A DNA stretch of 64,000 nucleotides, taken from the NCBI GenBank assembly GCA_022605955.1, contig JAKCOZ010000012.1, positions 25,294,015 through 25,358,014 on the forward strand, written 5' to 3'. Source of the DNA: Rallus limicola (taxonomy: Eukaryota > Chordata > Aves > Gruiformes > Rallidae). The notes under the pieces are model-generated. The model saw nothing but the letters and a program-made list of their open reading frames with translations, did not search any database and was not told the origin of the DNA. This document shows, piece by piece, positions 1 through 12,040 of this stretch; the first letter of the stretch is position 1; each line of letters opens with the position of its first letter. The position numbers and the translations under genes were made by a program.

Positions 1-1747
1 TGCAAGCATCCCCGTGTCAGCAGCTCCACTGCAACCCAAGTCCTCTATTTGCTTGGTCCTGCCCCAGATATGGCTTAGTGACAACACATACTCGAGCATC
101 AACTGCTCTCATGCAGGGTCCCGAAAAACAGGCTGGCTGCTTGCTGAATCTAGGAGCAATTTCTCCATTGGAGCTGCCATCTGCTGCGCTGCAGAGACGG
201 CACTTCTTGGTTCACACCAAGGAGAAAGTCTTTGTGGGTAACTCCACGCAGGTGGCTTCCCTTTGTACTCAGAGTTTTTACAAACATCCTTAACTGTCAG
301 AGATCTCCACCATCTTCTGGCCATAACCTTCAAAAGTTACTTCAGAGCTTCAGAGCCTTTGTTTGGCAGTGAGCCACCAAAACCCTTTGTGAGTGTCACA
401 CAGTATTCCTACTTCTTTTTACTATCCATCAAGCTTGAAGCTTTATGAAACCAGTTATAAATGTGTCATAAGAGAGTTTATTTGACTATGGGCAGTGTTT
501 TCACAATGGGTTTTGGTTTGGGTTTTCTTATTCTTCCTGAGCTGATAAAAATGGAATTAGCAGGTATTAGCAACTAAATTAGTTAGCAGGCATTAATAAC
601 AAAAGAAGCTGTTCAGGTTCACTGAAGCAGATATAATTCAGGTTACAGGTAAAATATTTTTTTCAATAAGTTGTTTATTTGCATTGCTTTTTAGGTATTG
701 TTTCTTAAGAAAATAATTCTTCTTAACCACAGTCCAGTGAACTCAAGAGCCTATCTGACACTGCCTTAGCCCATTGCTTTTGGAGAAGAAACCCTCCCCA
801 TCATCTCATTTACTGTCAGACAATGTGTCTGTATTCCCTGGAGGGCTTCTAATTCAACCTCAAGAACAGCATCATTTCCCATGTCTCCAGAGAAAATGGA
901 GTTACAGAACAGCAGCTGTGGAAAAGTGTGTGTTCAGGCTCATCACACGTGTAATTAGCGCTCTGCTGAATTTCTTACAAATTATGAAAAACCAATGACC
1001 TTATATATCACAATACACTGCAGCAGAAGTTTCTTACGTAGAAATAGCAACTGGTTTCCCCCAAAGCTGCATTTTGATCTGGTATTTATTTGTTCAAATG
1101 TTCTCATCAGATAAAGCAGTGTTCAAACAGTCCCTACTTGGAATGCAAAAATTCACAGCATCCTCAAATTTAAAGCTACACTCAATTAACTTTGGTTGTA
1201 ACGTTTCCCTCTCCTAATCTTCTGCAGAATATAACATTAACCAAAGTGAGACCACCTTAAAAGTCAAATGAACTGTAGGACAACTCTAAACTGGGAATGA
1301 CAGGTTCAGGTTTTTCCTTCAAGCTTTTAAGCATCTCTACTAATAGCTAAAATATTTCTGAAATGGTCTGACCTTTACATTCTGTTTGAAAAAAAATCTC
1401 TTTTCTTTTGGGAATCTGCCTCCACTGAATCATTTCCAAGCCTTCAGGCAACTTTCACTATCAAATACGCTGTTGTTACAACTGTTTCTAAGATAATTTT
1501 ATGGGCAAACTAAGAAATGAGCCTAATGTCTAAAAAGGAGGGTAAAATTATACAGAAAATCTGTATATCATGTAACACAAGTATAACTAATTTGATAAAG
1601 ACCTTTAGCTTTTCATGATTTCTGCTATGGAAAATAGGAGAGCTCAATGAGAAGATCCAAATCCCAAGTAACTGGGTTATGAACTCCCAGAGAGATTATT
1701 GCATGTTTTCTTGTATCTGCACTTTAGGTATGGCACTTATTGAAATT
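1..1747. other. unique AT-rich sequence, no gene seen
   Basis: No repeat family, RNA gene or convincing exon is visible. The first 330 bases are somewhat richer in G+C and open in several frames on both strands, which is usual for such sequence. They show no start context, splice sites or recognisable protein pattern. Bases from about 430 on are A/T-rich with short homopolymers. Confidence 0.5.
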
Positions 1748-1829
1748 TTGATGAACATTCTGCCTATTTTGATCATTATTCTCCATGCTGGCTGAGAATA
1801 ATGATCAAAATAGGCAGAATGTTCATCAA
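1748..1829. repeat. perfect 36-bp inverted repeat with 10-nt spacer
   Basis: The left arm (1748-1783) and right arm (1794-1829) are exact reverse complements over all 36 bases. They are separated by the 10 bases catgctggct. The next outer base pair (1747/1830) does not match, so the arms end sharply. A transcript from either strand would fold into a fully paired hairpin. Perfect pairing over the whole stem is unlike most microRNA precursors. It fits a recent local inverted duplication, for example by template switching during replication. Confidence 0.95.
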
Positions 1830-3390
1830 TGTTCACCATCTCTATATTTTCTCATAACATCTGCAAAACCTAAATGTCAAATTTTAATACATACATGTTC
1901 TTTTCAGTGCAGTATCTTTCATATGACCTAATAAAATTATAGGATGATTCAGTGAATCACTATGATGATAAATTAATATACTTATTGTCGTTACTACTTA
2001 AACATGTAGGAATGAAAACTGGAACTGCTTTCAGAATTAATAGGATTTCTACAACTGGGCTCTTCTTTAGCTGTGAAACGCTCAGCCTAGACATTCTTGA
2101 TGCAAAATACCATCTTATTTCACTTGAGCCTGGACAAGTTTTAGAGACAAAATATGCGGTTCCACAGTTTTATCTTTGAACTCCATGGTTTGGAGTGTTG
2201 CACTCAGTGGAAATTGATAACCTCAGTTCCCTGGTTGTGATCTGAAACACTGGTTGGGGGTGATCGCTTGAACCTGGAAGACAACTGGAGTAACTCCAGA
2301 AATACTGTACACCATAAAAAAAAAGAGTCTGGCCCTACAAGAGAAGAGAAGACATAAATAGGATGCTGAATACATGAATAAAGAGAAGTGTTATGAAGCA
2401 AAGCACTTTGCCAGGAAGTTTTTTTAAAAAAAGAAAGACATGAGCATGCTGTGGACAGGGACCTTCAGTCACTGTGAGGGCCATCAGATGATGGGCCAAG
2501 CCATGGCTGTCCTGTTCAAATAACAAGGCTGTTCTGATCTTAAACAGTAGTTCAACACTGGAAATTTAACTCTGGAATCCATTAAATTATTGACATACAC
2601 TGTGCTTTTGGAACCTATCTGAATACTTGATCGCAGTATTTCAATAACTACACCAGATGCTCACATCAAGTGTCCCACACTCACAATTTACATTAACAGA
2701 GCTAAGTTTCCTTGTGGTTTAGACCAGCTTTGGATATTCTTGATTACTTGTATTTATCTATTTTCATACATTCAGTTTGCTTCTGCTCTTGCTTCCATAG
2801 ATAAAGTTACAACTAAACTACAAAAAATACACCCAGAAACTCCATTTTTGCCACACAGAATTTCAGTAGAGGTGGTTCTTCCCTGTGGCAGCTTCCACTC
2901 CCTACACAGACCTCTTTTGAGGACCATGTTTTGTTCCAGGTGTTTATCTACTAATTTTTAATAAATATAGTACCTGTTTAATAAAGCCAGACCAGCAATA
3001 TCCAGTGACAGCCTTGGTTGATCTAAAAGACAGACTTCCTGAAACCTTGTTAGCTTCTCTCCCAGGAAATCTAGGAGTTGGCACCTGCCACAGGAGCAGC
3101 TGTTCTCACATGTCTTACAGATGGCTGCAGAAAAGGAAATCAAATCCCTGCTGCACTCAGACCTTTAATGAAAACCGTATAAAATCCTGAGCCGGTGGAA
3201 ATAAATCTCCAGGACCAGACTTACTTTTTGTATGGACACGGAGGCTCAAAGCCCAGCCAGATCCTGTGTGTGCCAGCTGAGTGAGTGTCACCAGATGTGC
3301 CCGACCACCGGTCACAGGTGGCATCTGAGGCTCCGGGTCGGGAGCTGAGAGCATCCTTCCTGAGAGCCACAGCATTGATTTTACCTTCAC
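1830..3390. other. unique sequence, no gene supported
   Basis: No transposon is recognisable. A G+C-rich island at about 3236-3361 is open on the minus strand. It ends at a GTAAGT donor and starts after a ctctcag acceptor, so it could be a 126-nt exon. The acceptor's pyrimidine tract is weak and the encoded stretch is not recognised, so it is noted here and not called. Confidence 0.4.
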
Positions 3391-3638
3391 ATGAAAACAT
3401 CATCTATAGAAACATTACATACTTCTACATTGATATATACACATATAGACATAATGCTTATAAAAATACTTTATATGGAGAGAATATCTATATCATCTAT
3501 ATCTATACCTTCATATGAAAACATCATCTACAGAAACATTACATACTTCTACATTGATATATATATACACATATAGACATAATGCTTATAAAAATACTCT
3601 ATATGGAGAGAATATCTATATAAACTATATCTAAATAT
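3391..3638. repeat. two-copy AT-rich minisatellite (unit about 123-128 bp)
   Basis: The first copy starts at 3391 and the second at 3514. They share the blocks atgaaaacatcatct, aacattacatacttctacat and agacataatgcttataaaa in the same order. The offset is 123 bases at the start and 128 after about position 3450, because the second copy has a longer (AT)n stretch. Further degenerate atata/gagagaat repeats run on to about 3700. Overlapping open frames here are repeat artefacts. Confidence 0.9.
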
Positions 3639-5203
3639 ACAGAGAGAACGTAAGAATATATATAGAGTGAATAGACTATATATAGTTTATACAGAGAGAA
3701 TGATTGTGACTACTGAGAACGAACTTAAACGTCAAAAAATAGGAGACCTAACTAGGACTGCTGTCTTATAAAAAGAATTCCACAGCAAAGCCCTTTAGTG
3801 ACAGATCAGGGTGTCTGGGAGATGGGTGCAAGTTAAATGGTGTTAAGGGCAGCGCAGCAGGTTGAAGCTTGGAGCGTGGTTGGTCTGTAACTTCCAAGGG
3901 ATCCTGATTCACAGGGTCCCTGTGATGTATCTAAATGTCAAAAATACATAATTTATGAATTCATCTGTTTAGAGAGCTATTCTTTTCCAGATTATGTATA
4001 GTAAAATGACTATATTCCATATAATTCAGCTCAATTTCTAGCAGATTACTCATTTGAAGAGAGCTGAGAAAATAAGCATTTGCTCTTCGTTTAGCACACA
4101 GAACAGATGTCTACAATGTGCTTCTGCACATCCTAACATGAAAACTTGGATTTGTCATCAATGATTGATCATCTCAGCGCTGCTCTCCAAATATGCCTTT
4201 GTTACTTACGCTTCTGTTTTTGTAACAGTGGCCTTGAAACTTCTAAACCTCTGGCAGGTGAGATAATTCACTTCAGGATAAAGAGATTTTCTTCTCCCAC
4301 CAGCTGTAGGAATTGTGGCTGCCCTTCCTTGCTCCTTCCAGCTATCTCATGCCATGTGCAACAGTGCAGACCCTGATACCACCCCCTAAGGAACAGGAAA
4401 AGTTTAGATGCAACAGGGCAAACCAAGCCACAGACAGCTCACCTCTGTGTCCGTTTCCTTGTCGCTCATATTTTAAATCCTAAAAAAGTCTTACATTGAG
4501 ATGCTTAGTAGATAAGAAAAAGAGAAACATCAATAAAATATTAATGCAAAGTAGATGCAGTCATTATACCATAACACCTGTAGGAAAGAGTTTTCATATT
4601 CCTGCCAATATTTGGGTCATTCATTTGAAAATACAGGGATGATCTCTCCGGTGCTTAAGCAAAGTCAAGCTTTGCTTGCATGTGATGCTTAAGTAAACGT
4701 GTTGTCATGTCTACTGCAGCAGCGGGAGGGAGGAAGGCACCTCGCTGCCCTGCTGCAGAGGGGCTTTCCATGCCCTGAAGAACCCTATCAGCTAGAGAAG
4801 GGAAAAAACCCCAAAACATTAGCCCCTTTGTCCATCATACTTAGCACTGATTAGCTCTGCCATGAACCATAGCGTGGTAGCAAGAGGTAACAGTACTGAT
4901 ATGGTTCCTCAGCCCGTGCACATAACACCCATGTTGCATTATTCCTTGCTAGGTGGACCATGCTGTGTTTTTATTATGGCCTGTCTATGACAGCTAGGGA
5001 AAAAACAAACTCTGCTGTGACAGTTTTTCCTCATCTTCCACATGCCTTTTCACCTTCACACTGTCCAGATTCTTCCAGAACTTTCATGATGTTCCTGTTG
5101 GGAATGCATGTATCAAGCAGTAATGTGCAGGTTGCTTTTAAAAAGTAACATTGGTGGTTTTGGTGCTGAATGTATGGAAGAGAAGGTTCTATACCTCAAT
5201 GGT
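3639..5203. other. unique sequence, no gene supported
   Basis: No mobile element or confident exon is seen. A possible 41-nt minus-strand exon (4210-4250) lies between a ctcacctgccag acceptor and a GTAAGT donor; this is too short to support alone. A small hairpin is at 4657-4677, with 8-bp arms aagcaaag/ctttgctt and a 5-nt loop. Confidence 0.4.
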
Positions 5204-5290
5204 AGAATCACAGAATTACATCACAGTATTAGAAGGTTAGAAAAGACCTTTAAGATCATCAAGTCCAACTGTTAAGTACCTAAACTGGAC
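5204..5290 (-). mobile_element. old CR1 LINE 3'-end fragment
   Basis: On the plus strand this reads agaatcacagaat, then gaaaagacctttaagatcatc and aagtccaactgttaa. This is the reverse complement of the 3' end of the CR1 subfamilies with an aaggtcttttccaac terminus. It is diverged, contains small indels and fades into unique sequence after about 5290. The element points to the minus strand, with its 3' end at 5204. Confidence 0.75.
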
Positions 5291-7401
5291 TTCCAGTCAG
5301 AAGCATTTAACTAGAGTGTCAGAATATATGGGTTTTTTTAAAGGAGATGTAGCATGCATTGATGGTTACTTAAAATGACCATTGTAAATCAGAGCCCCCA
5401 GCAGGGAACAATAATAATTTCTTTATGCCATCAAAACACACAAGCACAGCTGATTTTTAAAGGGTTGGTCAACACAATATTGGGTGCAGAGTCCAACTGG
5501 CTTCCAGAGCAGACAACTCAGAATCTTTAGACCTTCAGAGAATTCATGTGCATGCATTATTAACAGTCCATTCAATAGCTGAGATCCAGCCCCACTGGAA
5601 ATGGTTTTGTACACCAAACACTGTGCTACCTACTGTCACATTACAGAGGAACCAACAGCAAAGAGCTTTCCTGCAGTTTGATCCAGAATTTGCCCAATGC
5701 AAATTCAGATGTCATTTCTATCTGTGCAGGACCAGACATCCCCTCCACCTGGTCCCAGGCTTTTCTGTACCCACTGGGCATTAGGTTCTTGGTACAGCTG
5801 AGGGAGAGGTCATTCCCTGTGGCCAAGGGGAGACTACGGCCATCTCACCACTACTGCTTAATAGAAAAACATGGACTAGAGATTAAACACAGGCTCTTCT
5901 TTATTTCTGTCTTCACTGGATCACACTCTTTTTTCTTACATCTGCAGTTTTCTTCTCCCAGGTATTAAAATCACAAAGTTCACACACAGAATTCCAGATT
6001 TCCATTAGAAGCTATTTAATCACACACTCCCCCCTTCAATGCCAGGATCCCACTGCCACAACTGGTATTTGGTTGCTGCTCAACACTTTTAAGGCTCAAC
6101 AATACTATTGTCCTTGCCTGGGTATCTACTTAGCCCATTAAGATCAAGGTTTCCAAAGCTGAGTCTATGTGAGCTAAGCTTGGATATGAGCTAAATTACC
6201 TGAGATGATGCAAGAAACTCTTCTAAAAAGCAGATAATTGAACCTAAATCCCAGAAGAATAGATTACCACCCTAAACATTAAGATAGCTCCCCCTCTTTA
6301 AAAATATTAATTGGCCTTGCAGAACTCTTCTACTTCTGTATAGATTTTTGTGGTTGGAAAATGTAAAGCTGTATTTAACCAAGCCTTTACAGGATCATTA
6401 AGCTGCCTTACAATTATTAGTTTGGGGGTGGTGTTTCTCATTTAAATGGTTTGCATAATCATAATAAACCTGCGTGGGAACATGTAACCTACCAGCCAAA
6501 GCAAGTGTCCTCTATTATACAGAGCATGTTACTGCCATCTGGGTGCAGGAGATATATTGCAAGATACACCAGCACATTTTCAAAGAAAAACTAACATACA
6601 GAAAAAATTTTGATTCCTGTTTGTCTACATTTCAGGTGTTTCATCCAGCTGATCCTTACAGAGTAAAATCAGGGCCATTTGGACATCTCTAGTCTGCAGG
6701 AATTAGAGATGTAAGAGCTGAATCAAGCAACACCCAGTGTTGAGATCAAATTTTGCCTTAGTCAATCTGGCAATTTAAGAAATGTACTGTAGGGTTTAAC
6801 ATTAATAAGGCTTAATGGAAGAGGAAAACAATCTCGTTACTGAAAGGTCCCATAGTATTTTGCCCACTTACCTTACTCTTCTCTTGGAAACAAGAAGAGA
6901 ATTTATAAAACCTTGCCAAACAAACGCTCTTCACAGCGTAAAGTGATACTTTACCTCCAAAAAACCCCAAAAGGGCTATGTTTGTCTGTATGATATAATT
7001 TCATATTTCATTTAGCTTCTAGTAAAATTTTACATGCATGTATAAATTTTCATAAAGCTTCATAAATGTGCTAAAATGATCCAGAATCAAATGCAATGCT
7101 TGCACACTAAGAAAAATGTATCATAAGAAGGGCTACTATTACAAGAAGGAGGTTTCATTGGCTCAGGCTGAAAAAGCCATCTAGACATGTGGCTAATAGT
7201 GGATGACACTGAAAAAAAAAAATTTAATGAATAATCTTATCATAAAACTTGTGCAGAAGAAACTCCCAGCCTCCAGCAATTTCTGGGTCAGAGAATTCCC
7301 GTACAAGAAGCTGCACCTAATGCTAACAGGCAGGTGGTATTGATCACAAGACACACACATACACACAAATAAAGCATTTTGATTTCTGTTTATGAGGGTT
7401 T
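5291..7401. other. unique sequence, no gene supported
   Basis: No transposon is recognisable. Several open frames at 5548-5968 lie on both strands without splice or start support. A strong AAG|GTAAGT minus-strand donor at about 6870 follows a pyrimidine-rich acceptor by only 11 bases, most likely a decoy. Otherwise I see nothing in this stretch. Confidence 0.4.
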
Positions 7402-7417
7402 TAACCCACGTGGGTTA
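7402..7417. promoter_or_regulatory. 16-bp perfect palindrome centred on a CACGTG E-box
   Basis: TAACCCACGTGGGTTA is a perfect 8+8 palindrome with the class B E-box CACGTG at its centre. Known binders of CACGTG are bHLH and bHLH-ZIP dimers such as MYC/MAX, USF and CLOCK/BMAL1. The flanks are AT-rich and no start site is evident nearby. Function is inferred from the motif only. Confidence 0.45.
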
Positions 7418-10190
7418 TTTACTTGTATTCAAAACACATAATTTTCCAACGGGCACAGAAAAAAAAAACACAACACCCCAACCAACCACCACAAACCACT
7501 GAAGGAAAACTAGGACATGGTTTAGGCTAAACAACATCTCAAAGTTTGAAGCAACAACTCAGGCGAAGCAGAAAAGTTTTCAGCTGGGAAATGAACTAAA
7601 ACAATCTGAAATACCTTCGTTGTCTCTCAGTTTCCCTGAATTCTACTGTAAAAGCTGCTGTTGGGTAGGGTCATCATCCATAATAGCAGAGTTCACTTGC
7701 TCGTAATTTACTACAGAGAGGACTTTCTATGCTCACAGAGCTTAAAACCAGTGGGACTACTTGGCACTGGTCCTTTGAAACATCTTCCTCCACAATTATA
7801 GATATGAGGTACTGCAAAGGGCCAGAAAGATCCATGTCAGGGCTCTGTTATAATTTTTGTATTATTATAGTTATTGTGCAACTATTTTTAGTTTCAAATC
7901 TGTCATAGTCACTCACCTGCAAGAAGAATGCTGTCTAAAAATAGCACAACCTAGATAGTTTAAAAACTGCCCATTTTATGAGTTATTGGAATCCCTAAAA
8001 TAACCTCTTTCAAATATAAAATAGAATGTAGTTTCCATATTCTGAAGATAATAAAAAAAGTGGCTGAACCAAATTCATAGACCTTTCCCAAAAGTTCATT
8101 TCTGTACTAAAATTAAGTATGAGATGTCACATATTACAAGGGATTTTTTTTTTTTTTAAAGTTACCTGAAGGAGCACAAAAGGAGTTTTTAGACCATTGG
8201 GACTTCTGCCAACTTTAAAAAAAAAAAAATAAAAAAAAATAAAGCCCTAATTATATTTCCCCTGACAGATGAGGTGGCAAGTTTGCAGGTTTGAATATTT
8301 AGGGCACCAATTCGTATCCCAAATGATTCTAAAGTACAACAAGAATGATATTTGGGAATTACAATACATTATCCCCTCCCACCCCATTTTATTTGCCATA
8401 GTAGAAGGAATGTTTCCACGTGAGCAGAACCTTTGTGGCTCCTTTTGAATAACAAGTGCTTTGTGCTGGAGGGCAAAATGCTTCTCACATGAATTTGGAA
8501 ACTATAAGTTGTCTCCATGGTTTCCCCAGAAAACCACTCTTGAGCCTGATCTCTCTGGGCAAATGCAGTAGAGGAGAATGTGGTGCCAGCACCTTATTAC
8601 TGGCATGGATAAAGAACTTCTTATATAAAGTATCATTTAGAGAAGCTTACCATAAAATCAAGTTGGGAAACTTGTGAGGACCTCTTGGGTCTCTGATAAC
8701 ATCCATCATAATAACACAAAAACTAAAATAGCTTATTTGATCTTCTGGAGTTCACAGATCCCAGAGTATGCCAGTTAAACTGGAAGCAGAAGGAGCCAGC
8801 CAAGGGGGCTCACCGGGGCTGTGCACCCACAGCCTGTGGAATAGCACGGCTGAGAAACCTGCCAAGGAAACTGTCACTGATATGAATAGGAACATTTTGT
8901 GCAGATCAAGGGATAATGAACACCATGAGGCAATCTCTGCTCTTCCAAAAACCTCCCTTAGATCATTCAGGCCCATAAAGAACAGAATAGCTTCATCTGA
9001 CCTCATAAAAACAAAGACTTTTCTTTCAAGGTTGTCAGCTTATTCCCATCCCGCTGTTTATGCCTGCTAGGGCTCTATAATCATGGCTTGAACTCCACGG
9101 TCCAGCTCTCTGCTTCCTTCTCTTTGCACAGCTACACATTTCTCCTTACCATTTTTTTTTTTTTGGAAGACGGCATCTCTGTCTTTGAGAGATTCATTTA
9201 GGAGTGGGAATGTGACACAGGAGATTCAAGGGGAGAGATTTCCACATTTCCCACACTCCAAACACCTGATCTGTGCTGGAACCTGACATGTTAATAAATC
9301 CCAGAAAATTCCCCTGATGATCTGGTCCACATTACAGTGATGCAGAAGATACATCTAGCAGCTGGAGATGAAGGGTTGGTATCTGCCTTAATTTTACAGT
9401 AATAGAAAATATGTTTTCCTGATTATTATTGTTCTCCTAGCCTGCTGGATATTCATATTTTAGAAAGTATTCTAGGAGTTTACATTAATTAAAAAATTAA
9501 TATTGCTTACACAATCCTTTCTTCTGTTCCTTTTGATGTTTCATGCTGACATTGTCCATCTGGAGGAATGAATTTTCTGGCCCGTTTCATCCACCCATTG
9601 GTGAGATCTTGCACCGTTCCCTGTCCAGAGTAACTCTTAACCCCCTGAGAAAACATCCTGTCTGGCCAGTTTCAGCTGCACTTTCCAGTTCAGATTTGGG
9701 TTTCATCAGCTTTCCTGTATCTGTGTGCACACGTGTGTACGTTAACATGTACAGCAGAACCATAGAACCATGGGTTAGACAAGCTTATCTACAAGGAAAA
9801 GGAAGTATCTTTACAAACTACAAGAAAATATCTTTATGTATACAAGGAAATATCTTTATTGACTACTGCCCCTAAACTAGACTCTGTGTATTGCTCTGAG
9901 GGATGTTTTGTAGCATCAGAGAGGTGAAAACACCACTTTGGTAGATTCCTGCCTTACTTAGGTGAGAAAAATATTACACAGCTCCCAATTCCTTTAGTTT
10001 GGGGTTTTTTTTTAGAATATGTAAGCAAATATTTTGAATATTTTGACATTATTAAATGGCTTTTCAGGGGGTTGTAAATGGGTCTTAACTCACTACATCT
10101 GTCCCTGGTGTTTTTTTCCCCTCATGGTGCAGGGCCCTTGTGCACAACAGCTCCTGCCTGGAGTTACTTTAAAGATAACTCTGTTGTAGA
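7418..10190. other. unique sequence, no gene supported
   Basis: The stretch holds A- and T-runs (8150, 8218-8241, 9152) but no transposon I can recognise. The segment 8768-9006 is open on both strands (100 codons plus, 84 codons minus) without good splice sites or protein resemblance. The frame at 9543-9875 looks like chance. Confidence 0.4.
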
Positions 10191-10214
10191 TTATTTATTT
10201 TTTTTCTTACTTAC

Positions 10215-10391
10215 TCTTGCATACAGATCTTGTATGTAACAAATAACAGCAGCTGCCTCAGGAGCAGTGCCTGAGAATATATAGGTAACAAATTTGCATT
10301 CATGTTTACTTCCATATCTAACAATCTCAGTTACTTCAAATACTTTACTCATGGGGCAGTCATGACAAGCAAATCCCATGCCATTTAATTC
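10215..10391 (-). CDS. candidate minus-strand coding exon ending at a GTAAGT donor, product unknown
   Basis: The minus strand has an open stretch from about 10391 down to 10215, ending exactly at AGA|GTAAGTAAG, a full-consensus 5' splice site. An in-frame TAA lies just upstream and no usable acceptor precedes it. The frame would therefore have to begin with the ATG at about 10379, which has G at -3 and +4 (good Kozak context). The translation contains FACHDCPMSKVFEV, ECKFVTYIF and a helix-like APEAAAVICYIQDLYAR. Its order of strands and final helix faintly recalls a PTB/PH-type fold, but I cannot assign a family. It may be a first coding exon, a decayed exon or chance. Confidence 0.3.
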
Positions 10392-10925
10392 CAATTAATA
10401 GCAAGACAGAATTTCCTTTTATTTATTAGTCAACTAGTTGGACAGCCAGTCAAATACTGCCAAAACCTATTTGCTAAATAAATTATCCAGTGAAAAGTTT
10501 ACTATTTTGTAATCAGCTCATAAATCTATGCTGAACAAGTAATGTACTTGTTTAGAAGAGGAAAAAAAAATCACGTGGATTACAAAGAGAGCTTGAGAAT
10601 TAGCTTTCTTTTCATATTTTGTGGGAAATTTACCAACAATTAAATATTGCCTCTAATTTACAGCACCTCATAGATATCCCAAGATAATACCAATATTAAT
10701 TCAGAAAGACCATGAACCATGGCCAAGAGGAACAGGAAAAGGCTGTGCCATTTTTTCTTCAAAGCTTGTCTTACCCTTTTGACAGCCAAAATAGCTCCTC
10801 TTCCTACTGATAAAGGGATTGTTTGGCTCAAGACTTTGTTTTCTCTAGTTCTCTCTCATCTGGCCTGATTCTTTTATCTAAAGGAGAAGCTTCCCATCAC
10901 CACTGACATTTCTGGTCATGGATAT

Positions 10926-10943
10926 GTGTGTGTGTGTGTGTGT
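10926..10943. repeat. (GT)9 microsatellite
   Basis: Nine GT units run directly into a TATATATA tract, which is the start of a 16-bp tandem duplication. Confidence 0.9.
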
Positions 10944-10944
10944 A

Positions 10945-10976
10945 TATATATAATTTCAAGTATATATAATTTCAAG
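10945..10976. repeat. exact 16-bp tandem duplication
   Basis: The unit tatatataatttcaag occurs twice with no gap (10945-10960 and 10961-10976). It directly follows the GT repeat. Confidence 0.9.
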
Positions 10977-11406
10977 ATTTCTTACTAACACAAGTTATTC
11001 TTTCTGGTGAATTCAGCACTTGAGCAAGACTGCAATAATTCACTGAAATCCTGAAATCCACTGGCTACATTCAAACACATAGGCATAGCAAGCTTTCATA
11101 AAACCCAGGGAAAACCAGCTAGCAGTTCCTCTTGACATATTGCACCCATCATGTCTCCAAAAGCACACAATTCACGTTTCAAGACTTTAGTGTTATCCCT
11201 AACTGAGGGGGGAGGCTCGAGTTTATTCCCTTGTCTATCAATCATGATTTCCACAGACATGCTTGGACCTTGCAATTTGTATTCTTTGGAGTCAAGAGCT
11301 TGTGGTAATCACAGAACAGAAACCTTCCTTAAAAAGACTTTTTGGATAACACTAGACAGTCAGGACAGAGGTATCATAAAAACAATTCAGCAAGCTATAT
11401 ACATAC

Positions 11407-11511
11407 CCAGTTTAGAGGAGTTTTCTTCATGGAAACAATTCGGATTTCATTTCCTGTAGACACTCTGCCCAACAGCTTCTTAGCTTGGTTCATCAGTTGG
11501 AGTTGGTAGCC
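11407..11511 (-). CDS. candidate internal coding exon (35 codons), product unknown
   Basis: Read on the minus strand, a ttccttctcag acceptor precedes 105 bases and a TGG|GTATGT donor follows. Only one frame is open through the stretch; the other two stop within 11 codons. The open frame starts and ends on codon boundaries (phase 0-0). It encodes a basic, hydrophilic segment containing GYQLQLMNQAKKLL and later RIVSMKKTPLNW. The candidate exon upstream in transcription (12041-12153) ends in phase 0, so the two would join in frame. I do not recognise the protein. Decoy exons are the main alternative. Confidence 0.35.
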
Positions 11512-12040
11512 CTGAGAAGGAATGTAAAGTCACCTGGTTATATCCCTTCTATAAAATGAGGGCGTTTATTTTACCCTCTTGGCTGTGCACGTCTCAGATC
11601 TGGTCAAACAAATGTCAAAATTGAGAGAGAAAAGTCTTTGGTATCTTTACATGCCAGCAACTTTTGCCATGATATACAGTGCTTTTTCAGAGTCACTATT
11701 CTTACCAGTGTTCCGAGTACAGATCCATTTTGATTGTAATTATATTACTAATTGAAATAGAATTGGATAGTAAACTACAGCAATATCATCCTAAAAATTC
11801 ATTTAAAGAAGGCTTTAAAATAAACTCCCCTTTTTTTATGGATTTACCAGCAGTTCAGAAACTCTCCACCTATTTTTTTTTAAGTCTGATCAGAATAAGA
11901 CTTGATCCTTCAAAACTTCTGCTGAAAGCTGGTATCTGCTATGGGTTTTGGCTACGTTAGAAAGGGACAAAATTGGAACTAGATTGAAATTTTCAAATGT
12001 ATCAACTATGGAATTATTTCTAATACTTCATGGTACTTAC

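Noticed and set aside
3391..3576. Overlapping plus frames with repeated peptide blocks
   Set aside because: They translate the two-copy minisatellite.
4657..4677. Hairpin with 8-bp arms
   Set aside because: Arms this short are expected by chance in 64 kb.
6864..6900. Possible 11-nt minus-strand microexon before AAG|GTAAGT
   Set aside because: Too short to support without transcripts.
8752..9070. Frames of 84 and 100 codons open on both strands
   Set aside because: No good acceptor or donor fits and both strands are open, so composition explains it.
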